A stretch of DNA of 64,000 nt from Natronomonas moolapensis 8.8.11. Lineage in GTDB: Archaea > Halobacteriota > Halobacteria > Halobacteriales > Haloarculaceae. Below are positions 50,022-63,900 of the stretch, piece by piece (position 1 is the first letter of the stretch; each line of letters opens with the position of its first letter). The DNA is taken from positions 1,550,001 to 1,614,000 of the forward strand of contig NC_020388.1 in NCBI RefSeq assembly GCF_000591055.1. Reading direction: 5' to 3'. The notes under the pieces were generated by a model. It was given only the letters and a program-made list of their open reading frames with translations. It was not told where the DNA came from and searched no databases. Both the position numbers and the translations under genes were made by a program.

Positions 50022-51683
50022 ATGAGGGAAGCAGAGCTACGGGTTCTCGACTGTTTGCGGGATCGGTCCTACTCGGTTGGCGAGTTAGCCGATGCGATCG
50101 AAAAAAGTCAGAGCTGGACGTCGGAGGTCGTTGGCGATCTCGAAACCGACCACCTCGTGGACCGAACCGATGGCGTACAGCTGGCCACCACGTACGAAGC
50201 GACGCTGCTTGCCGAGCTGCTCGACCGGTACGCACTCGAAAACGTGCTGACAGGGACGAAAGAGGACATTCTGGATGCGCTTCTCGACGGTCCGAAGACG
50301 ATTTCGGAGTTACAACAGCAAGGATTCGCCACATCCACCCTCTACAAGCACGTGAACGAAATCCAGGAGACCGGTGCGATCACACGCACGGACGACGGGT
50401 ACGCGGTCGCCGATGACACGCTTCGGTCGTTTCTCCGAGCCAGAACCCGAACGACACCGTTCGAAACGGAATACCGCGCGAACGGCGACCGACTCGTCGC
50501 GACGAGCAAGGACACCATCGACGGAACGCCGACGGCGTTCTCGGCGTTCACCCGCTACGGCGTCGACTACCACCCGGCGAAGACATACGCCCACCGAGGC
50601 GACCGTTCGCTCGAGCTCGAAGCGGTTTTGATCCATGCGGTGACCGTCGCAGAGACGAAAAAACAGATGGCGATGGCCGGGGTGTTCTATCTCACGCATC
50701 GCGCGACCCTCGAGGCCAGCGAGCTGTGGCGGCTCGCAAACAGGTGGGACTGCGTCGAGAAGTGGGCGGACCTCTTTGCATACATCGACCAGCGGGAGGT
50801 CCACCACGAGGAGCTCTTTCTCCCGTGGGAGGAGTTCGTCGATCTCGCGAACGATTATGGGGTGTACCCCCGCGGCCAACACCCGGAAAATAGCCTTCGA
50901 CGGGGGCTCGAAGAGCTTGGAGCACATCTGGAGACGCCCGTCGACGTGTATCTTCTCGGGGGTGGCAACCTCATCCTGCGTGGCCTGAAGGACTCGACGA
51001 AAGACGTCGACCTCGTCGTCGACGACGGACAGACGTTCCTCGCACTCGCCGAATCGCTTCAGGAACTGGGATATGAGGAGCGTGGCGATCTGAAAACGGC
51101 ATACGACCAGCTCGATCCCAGTCTCGTACTGGAAAAGGAGGGGTGTCCGCGCTGGGACATCTTCGTGGAGGCAGTTGCCGGCCAGCTCCAGCTAACGCCG
51201 GCGATGATCGAGCGGTGCGACCAGTCATTCGAGTACGACAATCTCCACGTGCATCTGCTCTCGCTGACCGACATCTTCGTGTTCAAATCGATCACGGAGC
51301 GCGAGGGCGACCTCGAAGACGCCGCACTGATCGCCAGGCGAGCCGACCTCGATTGGGAGAGCATCTTCCGGGAGATCAAGGCCCAGGAGGACCGCACCGG
51401 TCAACTCTTCTCGTTTGCTGTGCTCGATACGCTCGACGTCCTCGAGGAACGGCACGACATTGTCGCGCCAATCACGGAGCGGCTCGTCTCGTACTGTCTC
51501 GAGAACGCGCTGCTCGTCTCGTTGGAGGCCCCGAAAACGATCGAAGACCTCCGCGAAGAGCTGGATTTTCCAGACCACCGGATCTACAACAAACTCCGGA
51601 AGCTCGAGGAGGAGGGGCAGATCACTGTCGACCGCAGCGGTCGGCTCAATACGTACCGGCGGGCCGGATCGATTGACCGGTAA
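50022..51683 (+). CDS. Multi-HTH nucleotidyltransferase fusion (DUF6036/AbiEii-like)
   Basis: About 553 residues from the ATG at 50022. Two winged helices open the protein (about residues 4-48, YSVGELADAIEKSQSWTSEV, and 83-127, KTISELQQQGFATSTLYKHV). A middle helical part follows. A nucleotidyltransferase core lies at about 305-420 with the motif LLGGGNLILRGLKDSTKDVD followed by LVVDD. A third winged helix lies near 503-548. The G-G-x-x-L/N...D-x-D motif is that of minimal nucleotidyltransferases used as toxins (MNT, AbiEii). Having the DNA-binding part in the same chain would merge AbiEi- and AbiEii-like functions. It sits among restriction-enzyme fragments, consistent with a defence locus. 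Confidence 0.78.
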   Translation: MREAELRVLDCLRDRSYSVGELADAIEKSQSWTSEVVGDLETDHLVDRTDGVQLATTYEATLLAELLDRYALENVLTGTKEDILDALLDGPKTISELQQQGFATSTLYKHVNEIQETGAITRTDDGYAVADDTLRSFLRARTRTTPFETEYRANGDRLVATSKDTIDGTPTAFSAFTRYGVDYHPAKTYAHRGDRSLELEAVLIHAVTVAETKKQMAMAGVFYLTHRATLEASELWRLANRWDCVEKWADLFAYIDQREVHHEELFLPWEEFVDLANDYGVYPRGQHPENSLRRGLEELGAHLETPVDVYLLGGGNLILRGLKDSTKDVDLVVDDGQTFLALAESLQELGYEERGDLKTAYDQLDPSLVLEKEGCPRWDIFVEAVAGQLQLTPAMIERCDQSFEYDNLHVHLLSLTDIFVFKSITEREGDLEDAALIARRADLDWESIFREIKAQEDRTGQLFSFAVLDTLDVLEERHDIVAPITERLVSYCLENALLVSLEAPKTIEDLREELDFPDHRIYNKLRKLEEEGQITVDRSGRLNTYRRAGSIDR

Positions 51684-51744
51684 TTCCACACATCGTCGTT
51701 GCGCCGGAGAGCATGGCGACCGGCCACTATCTCGGAGATCACGA

Positions 51745-51969
51745 GTCGACGCGAAGGTCCGCGGAGACGGCTATTCTATCGCCACAGATGACCGAGCGAT
51801 TCGGGAGTACATTGAGACACACGCCCGGCAGTTGCGCGATCAACGCGTTCGCCGCATCTATTTCGCTATCGTGTCCTCGACGTTCACCAATCCTGACCAC
51901 AGCACACTGCGTGAGCTCCGGGAGACAACCGCCGTGGAGAGCATCGTATTCCTAAGCGCCGATTTATAG
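51745..51969 (+). pseudogene. C-terminal fragment of an unknown (nuclease-like) protein
   Basis: 74 codons in good reading frame without a start: VDAKVRGDGYSIATDDRAIR, then VRRIYFAIVSSTFTNPDHST, and VESIVFLSADL to the stop at 51969. The D-A-K motif followed by strand-helix-strand segments could be the end of a PD-(D/E)XK nuclease core. It begins 60 bases after the nucleotidyltransferase stop; the 5' part is missing. No family is identified. Confidence 0.5.
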
Positions 51970-51987
51970 GAAGGACGTCATTCCGTA

Positions 51988-54900
51988 TCACTCGGTACGG
52001 CGCCACCACAGACCGAGTGCCAGCAATACCAGGAGTAGTATCGTCACGGCGAGCAGCGGTGAACTGCCATCGATAGCCCCTGCCGAAGGCGTATCGCCGT
52101 TCATTGGAGTTGGACTCGGCGTGGCCTCCTCGGCGTCTTCAATACTGAGTGTTTCGAGATCACTCCCTCCCACAGTGAGATCGTACTTGCCGGGCTCCCC
52201 ACCATCGAATGATAGCGTTACATCCTTTGAGTCACCGCTCTCAACGACGACAGTCTCAGTATCGACAACTGCACCACCGACCGTGAGATTGACAGTCGTC
52301 TCTCCCGCAGTCAGTCCGCGGTTGGTGACGGTTGCGGTGGCTGTCACCGTCTCTCCGGTTTCGATTTTCGTCTTAGCGAGGCGGCTATTAGTTACGTCCA
52401 GTTGAGGGGCGTCAGTATCAATCACGAACATCGAGAATTTGGACGTTGTTCTCTTGAAGTGGTGGTACCTCTCACCACTGTTACGGTACGCAGTGGCACG
52501 CTCCTCCCACTTGCCGTCGGAAAGCCGGTGATAGAGCGTTATGTCTTCGGGTTCAACGCTTAACTCGTGGAGATATGACCTTCGAATACTAAATTCGATG
52601 GACCCGTTGGTGACTTGCTCAGGAGCGAGCGTGGTGTTGATTTTCAGGTAGCCTGCCGAGATGGTTCCCATTTGGCTCTCGAATGACTGCGCGGCCGTCC
52701 GGACATCGTTGGAGACACCCCTCGTCTCAGCTTGGGCAGATGCCGTGTCACCCCTCAGTATCGACGCACTTGGCGTCAGGTCGTGCTTGTATGCTGTCAC
52801 CGACAGCTCAAAGTTGCGGTCGGTGTCAATATCGACGGTCAACTGGTTTATTCTGAAGTTGTTCGGTGCGAACTCGGTCCTGCCGCCAGCGCTGGCTCTG
52901 TCGATAGAGTCACTGGCCGCTGTCGCCCCTTGATCAACGATTACGGCCCCAGTCCTGTTGATAACAAGTGTCTGGCCCGGTCGGGGGTTCTCTACCGAGA
53001 TCGTGATAGGCGGCCGCGGTTCGACGCGCCCCGTGTCAGTCTCACCAGTTGTGGCTCTCCCATCCTTGTCATCAGGTTGCTGAACTCCCGTGGCGCCAAT
53101 GGATACCGATGTACGGCTTCCTACGGTCTCTCCGTCTCTATCCGGTGGTGTCCCACTCTCTCCGCCGGAGGGTGTATTTTCGGGGCCTTCTGGCGAGGCA
53201 GTGGGTGCCTGAGAAACTGACACTGTCTTTCTCTTTTCGCCGATTTCTTCGCCGGTTTCATCATTTATAAATGTTACTGTTATATTGACTGTGCCAGCCG
53301 AATCGGTCGCGGTGCTTTCCAGACCCGAGACCGTCTGAGTAGCACCCGCAGCCAGCGCTTGTGTCGAACTATCGTGCTGGGTCCCATCCACCTCCAGTTC
53401 GACCACGGCATCGCCAGAGTGACCGCCAACATTTGTGACCGTTGCGTCTGCTGTGATTGACTCGCCGACTGAGACCTCCGCTGGTATGTTCACTGTGTCA
53501 AGCGTGGGGTTGAATGATTTGATGCTCACTGTGCTCGTCGAAAACGTTGTAAACGTTGTTTCGAAAATTAATGATGTCCCGCGATCAGCGACGAGCGTCG
53601 TGTTTTGCGTTTCGAATTCTGCGTTCTGGTGACTGTGGAACACACCTACAGAATTCTCGACGTCCGTCTGGTTGGTGATATCCACACCAGCCTCGTCAAG
53701 TGTGGCTTTCGTGACTCGGAACTCGAGGGTTCCTTTGGTGAAATTTGCCGCCGATAAACTCGACTTAGTTTCAAAAATCCGTACCGTGTCGAATTTTGAG
53801 TCGAATTTCGAGCGGTCATATTCAGCGAATCCAGCAGCTAATGCCGTCGATTCGTTTTCGGCCGTCACGTCTGTGAACTTGACGGAGATATCTCCATCGC
53901 GAGCAGCAGTCAGGTTAAACGAGTCAAACGCTCCGTCTCGCTCGATTCCATCGTACACATCGGTCTTTGGCAAACTTCCGTCATCGGTATTAAAGTAGTC
54001 AATTAGCACGCTACCGAACTTGACGACGACGTACGTTTCCGAGTTGGTGAGGCTGATGATTTTCGACGGCTGTCGTGGATCGTTCGTCTCCAGACGGAGC
54101 GAAGCCGATCGCCTCACCGGCTCAGACGGAGTGAATGCAACCGCAATCTCGACAGATTCGCCTGGTTTGAGTGACTTTTCTGCAATTGCGTCACGGTTCA
54201 CAATCTCAAAGTCCGTAGGATCCTCTCCTCCAAGCGTCGTGTCTTCAAGCGTGATGGGTGCTGTCGCATTCGGCGTATTTCTCACCGTGATATTGCGCGT
54301 GACTCGTTTTCCAAGCGGGACTTCGCCGAATTGCATTACATCAGGGGCGGTGAAATCTGGCGTCACGCCCATCGCGTCGACAGCAACTGTGTGAGTCGTG
54401 GCATCCACATCAGTTGTAATCACAAGCATCAACGAAGAGTTGTTCCCGTTGAGTGCCTCGTCATCGTCAGTTGGTGCAAACACCAGCGGTGCCGAAATGG
54501 TGTCTCCGCCAGCTACTGTCTTACCCTCGAGATTCGCAGTGAGGTTCTGTCCGAACTGATTTATGTCACCAGTGACCGAAACCGACTCAATCGTGTATGG
54601 TCTGTTGCCGTTGTTACCGAGTGTAACGAATCGCTCTGAGCGGTGTCCCACCCGTGTGTCTGCAAACTGTACTTTATCTGATATATCTGGTTCAGCTTCA
54701 ACACTAGTCACCCGGAGGGTGATTGTCCGGTCGGTCCCGTCACTGAAACTCACGCCCATGACAGCAGTAAGGTCGCCCGCAATAGTCGGTGTCGCCGTGA
54801 CTGACTCTGTTCGGGTCGTGTCAGCCTCAATGATTGTGCCGGTCTCGAGACTTGTCTCGAAGAAGTTAGCGTCGGTGCCAGCGATGACAACGTCAGTCAC

Positions 54901-57900
54901 CGTAGTGTTCACAGCACCATCGTTGTGGATGCTGAATGAAGCAGTCTTGCTGTTCCCGTGTTCAACCTGCTTGAACTCAACAAAATCACGCGAGACTGTG
55001 ACGTCGGCGTTAATCCCCTTCCCACTCAGATCAAACGTCAGGTGTTCCACGTTGTCGTCGTTTGTCGTCGGGAACACGAGTCTCGCTGTTGCAGTCCCTG
55101 TAGTCTCTGGAGTAAATCTAACCCTGTATCGGAGTGACTCGCCGGGCCCGATCGTAGTGACTCCCTTGGTCGGCCCCGTCGAAAGTGTAAACACATCGGT
55201 GCTGTCGGCCCTGATCTCAGGGGCCGCAATTATCAGCGGCGCGTCACCAGTGTTTGCGACACGGACGCTCTTGCTAGCAGTGCTTCCCACAGGCGTCTCT
55301 CCGATAGTAATCTCGCTTGTATTCGTCGGAGTGACCGACAGTGCTGGGGTCACTCCCGTCACGGTTAGAGGCACAGCATTATCCGCGATAGCTGTCCCGT
55401 TCGTGTGGGTGAGTCCGAACGGGTCATCTGTCTGAATTTTGAGGGCGGCAGCAAGGGGTCCCGTCCGACTGGGGGTAACTTCGACAGTGATTTGTCGCTC
55501 GCTGCCCGGGGCAAGTATCCGACCATCATGGGAGCGGGTAAGGCTGACAACACCGGCATCAGGACCTTCTATCGAGACGGCCTCTATCGTGAGCACATCG
55601 TTCCCGTCATTTGCCAGCGTCACGGACGCCTCGGTCGAGTCTCCGATGGGAATCTTTCTGCTCGATATATTTTCACTCCTGATAACGGCCTCGGGTGCGC
55701 GACTCTCAGCACTGACCGGCAGTCGCACTGTCGGTGACTCGGGGTCACTCGTGTTGATCACGAGCTCCGTGCTGAAAATACCGGTCTGAGAATCCTTGGG
55801 GGCGAACCTGACCGCTACATCGGCGCGCTCACCACTAGCAAGGTTGGTTCCGGTGGGTGCCGTCGCGATTTCAAACGGTGTGGATGGGTCAGCGAGGCGC
55901 ACATTCTCGATTGTGAGTGTCGTTCCTCGAGTGCCGTTGTTTATAATGCCAACCCTGTGTGTTGTGGGTTCGCTGACAACGCTGACCGGTCCGAAGGCAA
56001 TCGTATCGCGAGTGAGTTCGAGCTCAGGGGGCGTGGAATCTCCCACGAGCGGTACTGTCGTGGTTGTCGTCTGCCCATTCTCATTCGTGCCAGTAAACGT
56101 CACTAAAGCCGTCTTCTCGCCAAGAGTAGTCGGTTCGAAGCGGATAGTGACCGGCTGACGCTGCGCGCTCGCAAGTGAGACGTTCGTCAGGTCCGTCTCA
56201 ACTGTGAACTGCTCTGGACTGTCACCAAGCATAGTCGCAGTCAGATTACTGATAGCTGACTGGCCGTCGTTAGTGAGACTAACAGTCCGCGTCGCGCGTG
56301 TCCCATTGCCAACAGCGTTGAACTCAGGGGCTGACGGCACGGCTGTGAGGTTCGACGTGATGCCGGTACCGGTGACCGCTATTGTTGTCATGCCAGCTGG
56401 AAGTGTTGGATCGTTCGTTTGCAGGATCAGGTCACCGGTGAGCGGCGTAGCAGCATCAGGCGCAAATTGGAGGCGGACGGCTGTGGTTTCGCCTGGTGCA
56501 AGCTGCTGATGCCCTGTGTCCAAGATGGTCACCCACCGCTGCTCAGAGGAATTGAAACCGGCAGAAGTGTTCACCGCAAGCGTGGCGTTGCCCGTGTTCT
56601 TAATCTGAACTGCGGCAGTGGTTGCTCCGCCGACTGCCGTGTCGTCGAGGGTGATGCTATCGGTGACAGCCGCCGACGGCGCTGTTGCGGTCATTGTGAC
56701 GTTTATGACAGCTGGTGAGGGCAATTCGTCCGCGGTTATTTCGAGTGTGGCCGACTGCTCGCCGAGTGTTGTCTGGTTGGCGATAGCAGTAATGCCGACG
56801 AATTTTCCTGAATCACTCGGTGAGAGGGTCCCAAAATCCCCATCGGAAGCGAGTTTGAACGCTTTGGTGTCAGAGGCAAAAGCCACTGTCAGATTCGACA
56901 GTGGGACATTGCCGGTATTCTGGAGGTAGAGGCGTCTTTCGGTGATCTGCTCACGGGATACGTTGCCGGTCGTATCCGGTGGGACGATCGAGAGGTTGCC
57001 AAACGCGATGCTATCCGGTTGCGTGAATAGTCTGGGTTCTTTGACCACCGCCCGGAGTGGAACGCTTACTGTGTCAGTCTCTGGGTCGCTCGACGATATC
57101 GTGAGACTATCTGTCACCGTGCCACCGGTCTCAGGCACGGTGTAGGTGAGCGAGATGGTTCGGGAGTTCCCCGCAGCTATCGTCAGTGGCACAGTCGTGT
57201 CAATTTCGAAGCTGTCGCCCGAGCCAAGGCTAAGATTGGTGACTTCAAGAGCCGCGTTGCCGTCATTTGTAATAATAATGTCCTTAGACATAGTAGAGCC
57301 TGCTTGGTCCGGCGTACTCCTGCCGAAATCTAGGGAGTCTGCCGGGGCCACGTTGATGAGGGGAGATTCGGAAGCACCACGGAGTGTGATTGTCTGTGTC
57401 GGCGTATCGGGGTCCGTAGTATTGATTGTGAGATTTGCAGTCAGGTCACCCCCGCGCGTACTCGGATCGAATGTGACTGTCAGAGCTTCCGTTGTGCCGG
57501 GGGCGACATCACCTGCTGGCTCACTTATATTAAATTGCCTCGCAGCGTTGTCCCTGAGTTCGGCTTCTGTCCGAAGGGTTACATTGCCTATGTTCTGGAT
57601 TTTGATTGTCTGTGCTGCCGTTTCGGTGAGGCGAAGAGTGCCGAAATCAAGGACGTCGGGAAGGCCAGTAGTGTTGACTCTCGGGGTGGCATCCGTGAGC
57701 GTCACGACCGAAACGTCGGCAGTAGCCGTGTCACGACCAGTCGTAATCTCAAGCGTGTAAACGCCGGCCTGTTCAGCAGTTGGATTCCACGAAAACGTCT
57801 CTTGAGATGTTTCGTTTGGCCCAAGAGTAACCAATGTCTGCTGGGTGTGATTCCCGACAGAGAAGGTGAGCGGTTGTGTACCGGCCGTCTGCCCAACATT

Positions 57901-60900
57901 CTTTACTTTGGTCGTGACGACCAGCGAGTTCGCGGTGAGAATTGGTGAATTCGTCTCAATCGCCGAAATAACAACGAACGAATCGGTGGGCGCGCTGACC
58001 GGGATAATCTTCGTTGCATTGTTTTCACTGCCCTCGATAGTGATCGTGAGGTCATCTGTGGTAGACGGATCCGTCCCGATCTGGAACTCAACTGTGGCGG
58101 TCTCGTTTGGAGCAAGGTTAGCACTGGCAGTCGCACGTTGAGTACCGTTCACAAACAAGGTGAGTGGTTCCAGTATGGCGACTGGACCGGAATTCGTAAC
58201 GTTCACCGCAACCGTGGCGGTGTTCCCAGCAATAAGGCTCTGGTTGGTTCGAGTAGTATCGATTTCGAGACTACCATTCGCAGCAACCGTCACCACGACC
58301 GTGTCCGTATCGGTATTCCCGCCGTCGTCGGAGACAGTCAACGCCACGGTGTAGATGCCTGGTCGAGAGTAGGTGTGGGTTGGTGTCGGGCCAGTGGTAT
58401 TCGTACCGTCGCCGAATCGCCACTCGTATGTCGTGATATTGACGTTGTCGGTCGAGTCGGTCCCATCGAATTGGACGCTCCTTCCCTTCTCGACGGTGCG
58501 ATTGTCACCGGCGTCGGCGCTCGGAGCAGTGGTGTCTTCGACGGTGACAGTCAATGTGTCCGTGGCAGTGTTATTGTTCCTGTCGGTGACTGTCAGTGTC
58601 ACTGTGTACGTGCCCGGCTGAACATATGTGTACACAGGTGACGGGCCAGAAGCCGTTGCGCCGTCACCAAATTCCCACGAGTAGCCCGTGATATTGAGGT
58701 TGTCTGTCGAGTTGGTTCCGTCAAAATATACGGTCACTCCCTCATCGACGGTCTGAGAACTTCCAGCCTCGGCGATTGGAGCCGTCGTATCTACGGTGAC
58801 ACTGTCGGAGTCACCGCTCGCCCCGTCGTTGCCGTCTGCGTCTTCGGCGGTGTCCAGCGTGGCGGTGTAGCGACCATCACTCGAACCGTCGTAGGTAGCC
58901 TCGTACGTGTAGGTATCGTTGCCATTATCGGTCTCGGAGAAGTCGCCGGCTGAGAGCGTGGCAGATTCGACGCCACTCACCGAGACAGCGATCGTAGCGA
59001 GTTGTTCATCCGTGGTGAAGCGTACCTGTACATTCCGTCCGGACGGGTTCGAAACGCTAAATGAGGATACCGTCGGTGCAGTGGTGTCCACAGTGATGCT
59101 GTCTGACTCTCCATTGGCGCCATCATTGGCGCTGCTGTCTTCGGCTGTCTGGAGTGTCGCGGTGTAGTCGCCGTCACTCGAGCCGGTGAACATCGCGGTA
59201 TATGTGTAGGTGCCGTCATGGTTGTCACCCTCGATGAAATCCGATCGAGTGAGTATCGTAGACTCGGCACCACTGATTGATATGTTAATTATCGAGAGTT
59301 GTTCATCGCTCTCGAACGAGATCGACACGTTCTGTTTCGACGGGTTGCTGACGTTGAACGACGCTGTCGTCGGTGCGACACCGTCCATATCAAAGATTGT
59401 TCTCCTGCCTGAAGTGAGCGAATTGCCACTGGTATCGTTGATATTCCCGGTAATCGATATGTTGACACTGTTAGTGTCGACTGGAGAACTGAGGTCAATA
59501 TCCACAGCCGCGCCTGTTTCAGTTTCGCGGGGCGTAACCGATGCAATTGAACCGCTGCTCAAGGAAAAATCACTCGCGTCGATAGATGTCTCGTCGACAT
59601 CGACTCCGTCTGTGAAAGTGACCTGTATCGTGGTGTCGTCAATCTTCGACGTATCGTTCAGTGTGGGCGCGACGCCGTCCATGCTCGAGGCGCTGGCCGA
59701 CCCACTGGTCTGTGCGTTGCCATTCTTGTCATCGATTCCGTCGGATTGCAGACTGACAGAGACACTGTCGGCGTCGATGGGCGACTCGAGATGGATAATG
59801 ACTGTCTGCGTACCGGGTGCCCCGTCAGTGACACCGCTCGTGTCGATTTCGCTGATCGATCCCGAACTGAGGATGAAGTCTCCGGGGTCGATGCTTGCCT
59901 TGTCGATGCCACTACCGCCGTCTGAGATGTCGACCCTGATAGTAGTGGTGTCGACGCTTGATGCACGATCCAACGTTGGCGCGACGCCGTCTATATCCGA
60001 GACGGTTTGGGTGCCCGCTGTGAGTGAATTTCCGTTGATATCTTCGATGCTGCCGACAATCGAGACGTCGACCGTGTCGGCGTCGATCTTGGATGCAAGC
60101 TTGAGTGTGACACTCGTGTTCGACTCACTCTCAGCGGGCGTGATGTAGGAAATCGAGCCTGTATTCAGCGAGAAATCACTCGAATCGATAGTTTTTTCGT
60201 CAATATCGACCCCGTCTGTGAGTGTAACCTGAATGGTCGTGTCGTCGATCTTCGAAGCCCCATCGAGCGTTGGTGCGACACCGTCCATTCCTGAGACGCT
60301 GGTCGACCCACTGCTCAGTGTGTTTCCATTCTTGTCATCGATTCCGTCCGAATAGAGGCCTACCGAAAGAGTGCTCGTATCGACCGGAGCGTCGAGATTG
60401 AGTGTCACTGTCTGCGTGCCGGTCGCACCGTCGGAGACGCCGCTTGTGTCGATTGAACTGATAGTGCCGGTGCTAAGAGTGAAGTCGCTCTGGTCGATGC
60501 TAGCCTTGTCGATGCCGCTGCCGCCGTCGAAAATGTTGACCTCGACCGTGGTTGCGTCCACCTTTGATGCATCCGCAAGCGTCGGCGCAACACTGTCCAT
60601 TCTAAACGCGCTCACCGACCCGTTGATCTGAGTGTTGCCGTTCAAGTCCTCGATGCCGTCTGGTTGCAGACTGATAGCGACCGTGTCGTCGTCGACGGCA
60701 GAATCCAAATTGATGATGACTGTCTGGGTGCCGGTGTCTCCGTCGGAGAGACTGGCTTTTTCGATGCTGGAGATCGTCCCAGAATCCAGCGAAAAGTCAC
60801 CCTGCTCGATGGACGAAACATCGAATCCTGCGTTTCTCTCTGAAAGGGCGATTTCGATGGTTGTGTCGTCGATTTTTGTCGCATCCACGAGGGTCGGTGC

Positions 60901-63900
60901 CGTGTTGTCGATGGTGTAGCTCTCGCCGCTGGTGAAACTGCCGTCACCATAGCTATCAGTGTGGCCGACTCCACCGAGTTCGACGTCGGTGTTGTCGCTC
61001 GTAATTGTGCCGTCGTCGGTAAGGGTGAGGCCGAGCGATCCATCACCGCTGACAGAATCGACAGTGACAGTAATCGTGTCCACTCCACTCCGTGGACCGA
61101 AACTCTGGATGTTCCCGCTGGCGGTGCCGGTGAGGGCGAAGTCGCCGTCGTCCACGCCGGAGACGAGTTCCGAAAAGCTCACATCGAACTTGGCGGTGTC
61201 CGCGTTCGTGTTCTGATTTGTCGGTGAGGCGCGCGTGATAGACGTGACTTCGGGAGCATCGTCGACGGAGATACCCACCGTGGTTGTATTGCTCGAAAAA
61301 GCGGTTGTCCCGCCGTGTGAGCCTGCGTCGGCACCGCTGTCTCCTGCCGATCCACTCGACTGATCCCACGCACGTACCGTGAGCGACCCGCCAGCACTGC
61401 CCGAGAAATCGGCACCGGGAACGAACCGAACGAGGTCGTTGTCAGCCAGCAGGAGTGCGCTGCTGCCCGAAGGCGAAGCCGAGGCAACTGTGTTCCAAGA
61501 ACTCCCGCCATCGGTAGAGTACTCCCAGCTGCCGTCGGTGTCGTCGACGCTGATGACGGCCATTCCCAGCGTGTCGCCTTCGGCGTCGCCCGTACTGCCA
61601 GCCGAAGACAGAATCGTGCTGACCTGCGTGCCGCTGTTGGCGGCTGCGTCCTCGTCGATGTTGCTGAGCGAGCGCGCGTCTGTGGAGAGCGTCGGCGCGT
61701 CGTTGGCGCTCGAGATAGACACGTTACTCGACGTCGAAAACGTAGCCGTATCGTCACCGCCGTTGGTGGCCCCACCGTCGTCGGTGAGTTTTGTAATCGT
61801 GATTCGCCGGTTTAGGGCGATAGTCGGGTCATCGCCGGTGTGCTCGTACGCGAGGGTATCTATGATCGTGTTCGCGGTCGTCTCGCTGACCGACCCACCA
61901 TCGACCGTGACCGTGGCAGTGGTCTCTGAGACTTCGACGCTGACATCGAGTCCATTGTTGCTCGTTGTCAGGACAGTGTCGTCAGTCAGGGCCGCGCTGC
62001 TGCCATCGACGATCAGTTTCTCTGCCGAGCCGTCGATGACGTTGCTCACGGTGAGTTCGATACGCTCAATTTGCTGGCCGTCTTCAACGACATCCACGTT
62101 TGGCGGTGAAAAGACCTCGACAGAGTTCCCGTCTTCAGTGAACGTTGGGTCGGTTGGCGACACTGAAAGCCTCGGCGCGTCGTTGACGCTGTCGATGGTG
62201 ACTTGAAACGTGTTTCCGGCCACGGTGTTTGTGCCATCTGTCAAGTCGAACTCGAACGTATCAGTGCTGGCCTCCGAACCGCCGTGGCTGTACAGGAGGT
62301 TACCGGCATCTATGTCTGCCTGCGTGAACGTTCTTGTGCCGATGGCAGATTCACCGTCCTGCGTGCCGTCGTCGGTCCCGCCGGAACTCCCGTCGATGAA
62401 CAGCGTGCCGTCCGAGGGAGCGGTAGCCACGTCATAAGTAATCGACTCGGCCGACTGTTCGAGGTCGCTGGCGGCCAGAGTCGCGTTCGCGATTTGGTTT
62501 TCCTTCGACCCCTCGTCGACGGTCATACCCGCGTTCGTGTCCAGTGTCGGCGCTTCGTTCACATTGATGATCGACACCGTCACCGTCTGGGTGTTCGTGT
62601 TTCCGACATCGTCCGTGGCCGTCACGATGAGTTCATATTCGTTGTCGGTGTTTGCGTCCGATGGAGTCTCGTAGTCCAGCGCGCTGTCGAGAGATATCTG
62701 GCCCGTGTTGCTGTCGATACTGAAGCTACTGGCATCGGTACCGGCGGCGCTGGAGAGACTGTAGTCGGACACTTCCGACCCCGGCGTGCCGTCGTCGCCG
62801 GCATCGATGTTCAGGAAGTTGTTCGCTGTGCTTTCTTCGCTGATTGACGCGGTGTTACTGCTGCCGGCACTAAATCCTGGCTTGGTGTTGTCGATAGTGT
62901 AGCTCTCGCCGCTGGTGAAGCTACCGTCAGCGCTACCACTAGTGCCTATACCCCCTAAGGCGACGTTGTTGGCCGTGTCTCGTATTGTGCCGTCGTCAGT
63001 CACGTCCAGCCGGAGCTCGCCGTCACCTGAAACCGAGGCGACTGTGACCGTGATTGTATTGCTGGCGGAGGTTGGCCCAAAGCCCTGGATAGTACCATTG
63101 GCGTCCCCACTAAGCGTAAAGTCACTCTCGTCCACCCCACTCACCCCAGTGCTGAAGGTAACATCGAAATCGACGCTGTCTGCGTTGGTGACCTGATTCG
63201 TCGGCGAGGCGCGCGTGATCGACGACACTTCTGGCGCGTCATTGACACTAACCCAAAGTGTCGCTGTGTCTGTGCCACCGTTGCCGTCACTCACTTCGTA
63301 GGTGATACTGACATCACTGCTCTGGTCGGCACCCGGGTCAAACCGAATCTGGCCGTTACTTGGCCCAGTTATTTGCGCAGAGCCGTGGGACGGACCGTTG
63401 ATGATACTGGTTACAGCCAGAGAATCTCCGTTCGGATCGGTATCATTATTGACGACATCGACAGTGACACGAGAATCTTCATCGGCGCTTGCCGAGTCAT
63501 CACGCGCTGTCGGTGGATCGTTTGGCACCTCAATCTGTCCGGTCCCCGAGTCCGACGACCCACTGGACGGCGTCCCGGTTAGCGTCACGTCGTAGTCACC
63601 GGGGCTGTCCGACCCCGGTGGCACCACCGAATCTGGCGGATCCACAGTTATCGTCACTTGCTCCGTGGCACCGGCACTAATCGTCCTCTCGGCGGGTGTC
63701 GTAATACCCCAACCGCTGGGCCCACTCGTGGTGAAACTCGCGGTCGTATCTGCAGTTCCGGTATTCTGAACGTCGAAGGTGAGGTCTACGGTGTCACCGC
63801 TGAGTGTCTGCTTACTAGGGGGCGTCACAACGAGTGACGACAGCGTGAACGACTCGCGGGCGTTGACTGTCCAACTATCCCCATCAGCAAGCGCGCTCAT

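Noticed and set aside
52121-63196. Many forward-strand ORFs of 100-312 codons opposite the giant surface protein
   Set aside because: They are all antisense shadows of one repetitive gene; valine/serine/threonine-rich nonsense composition.
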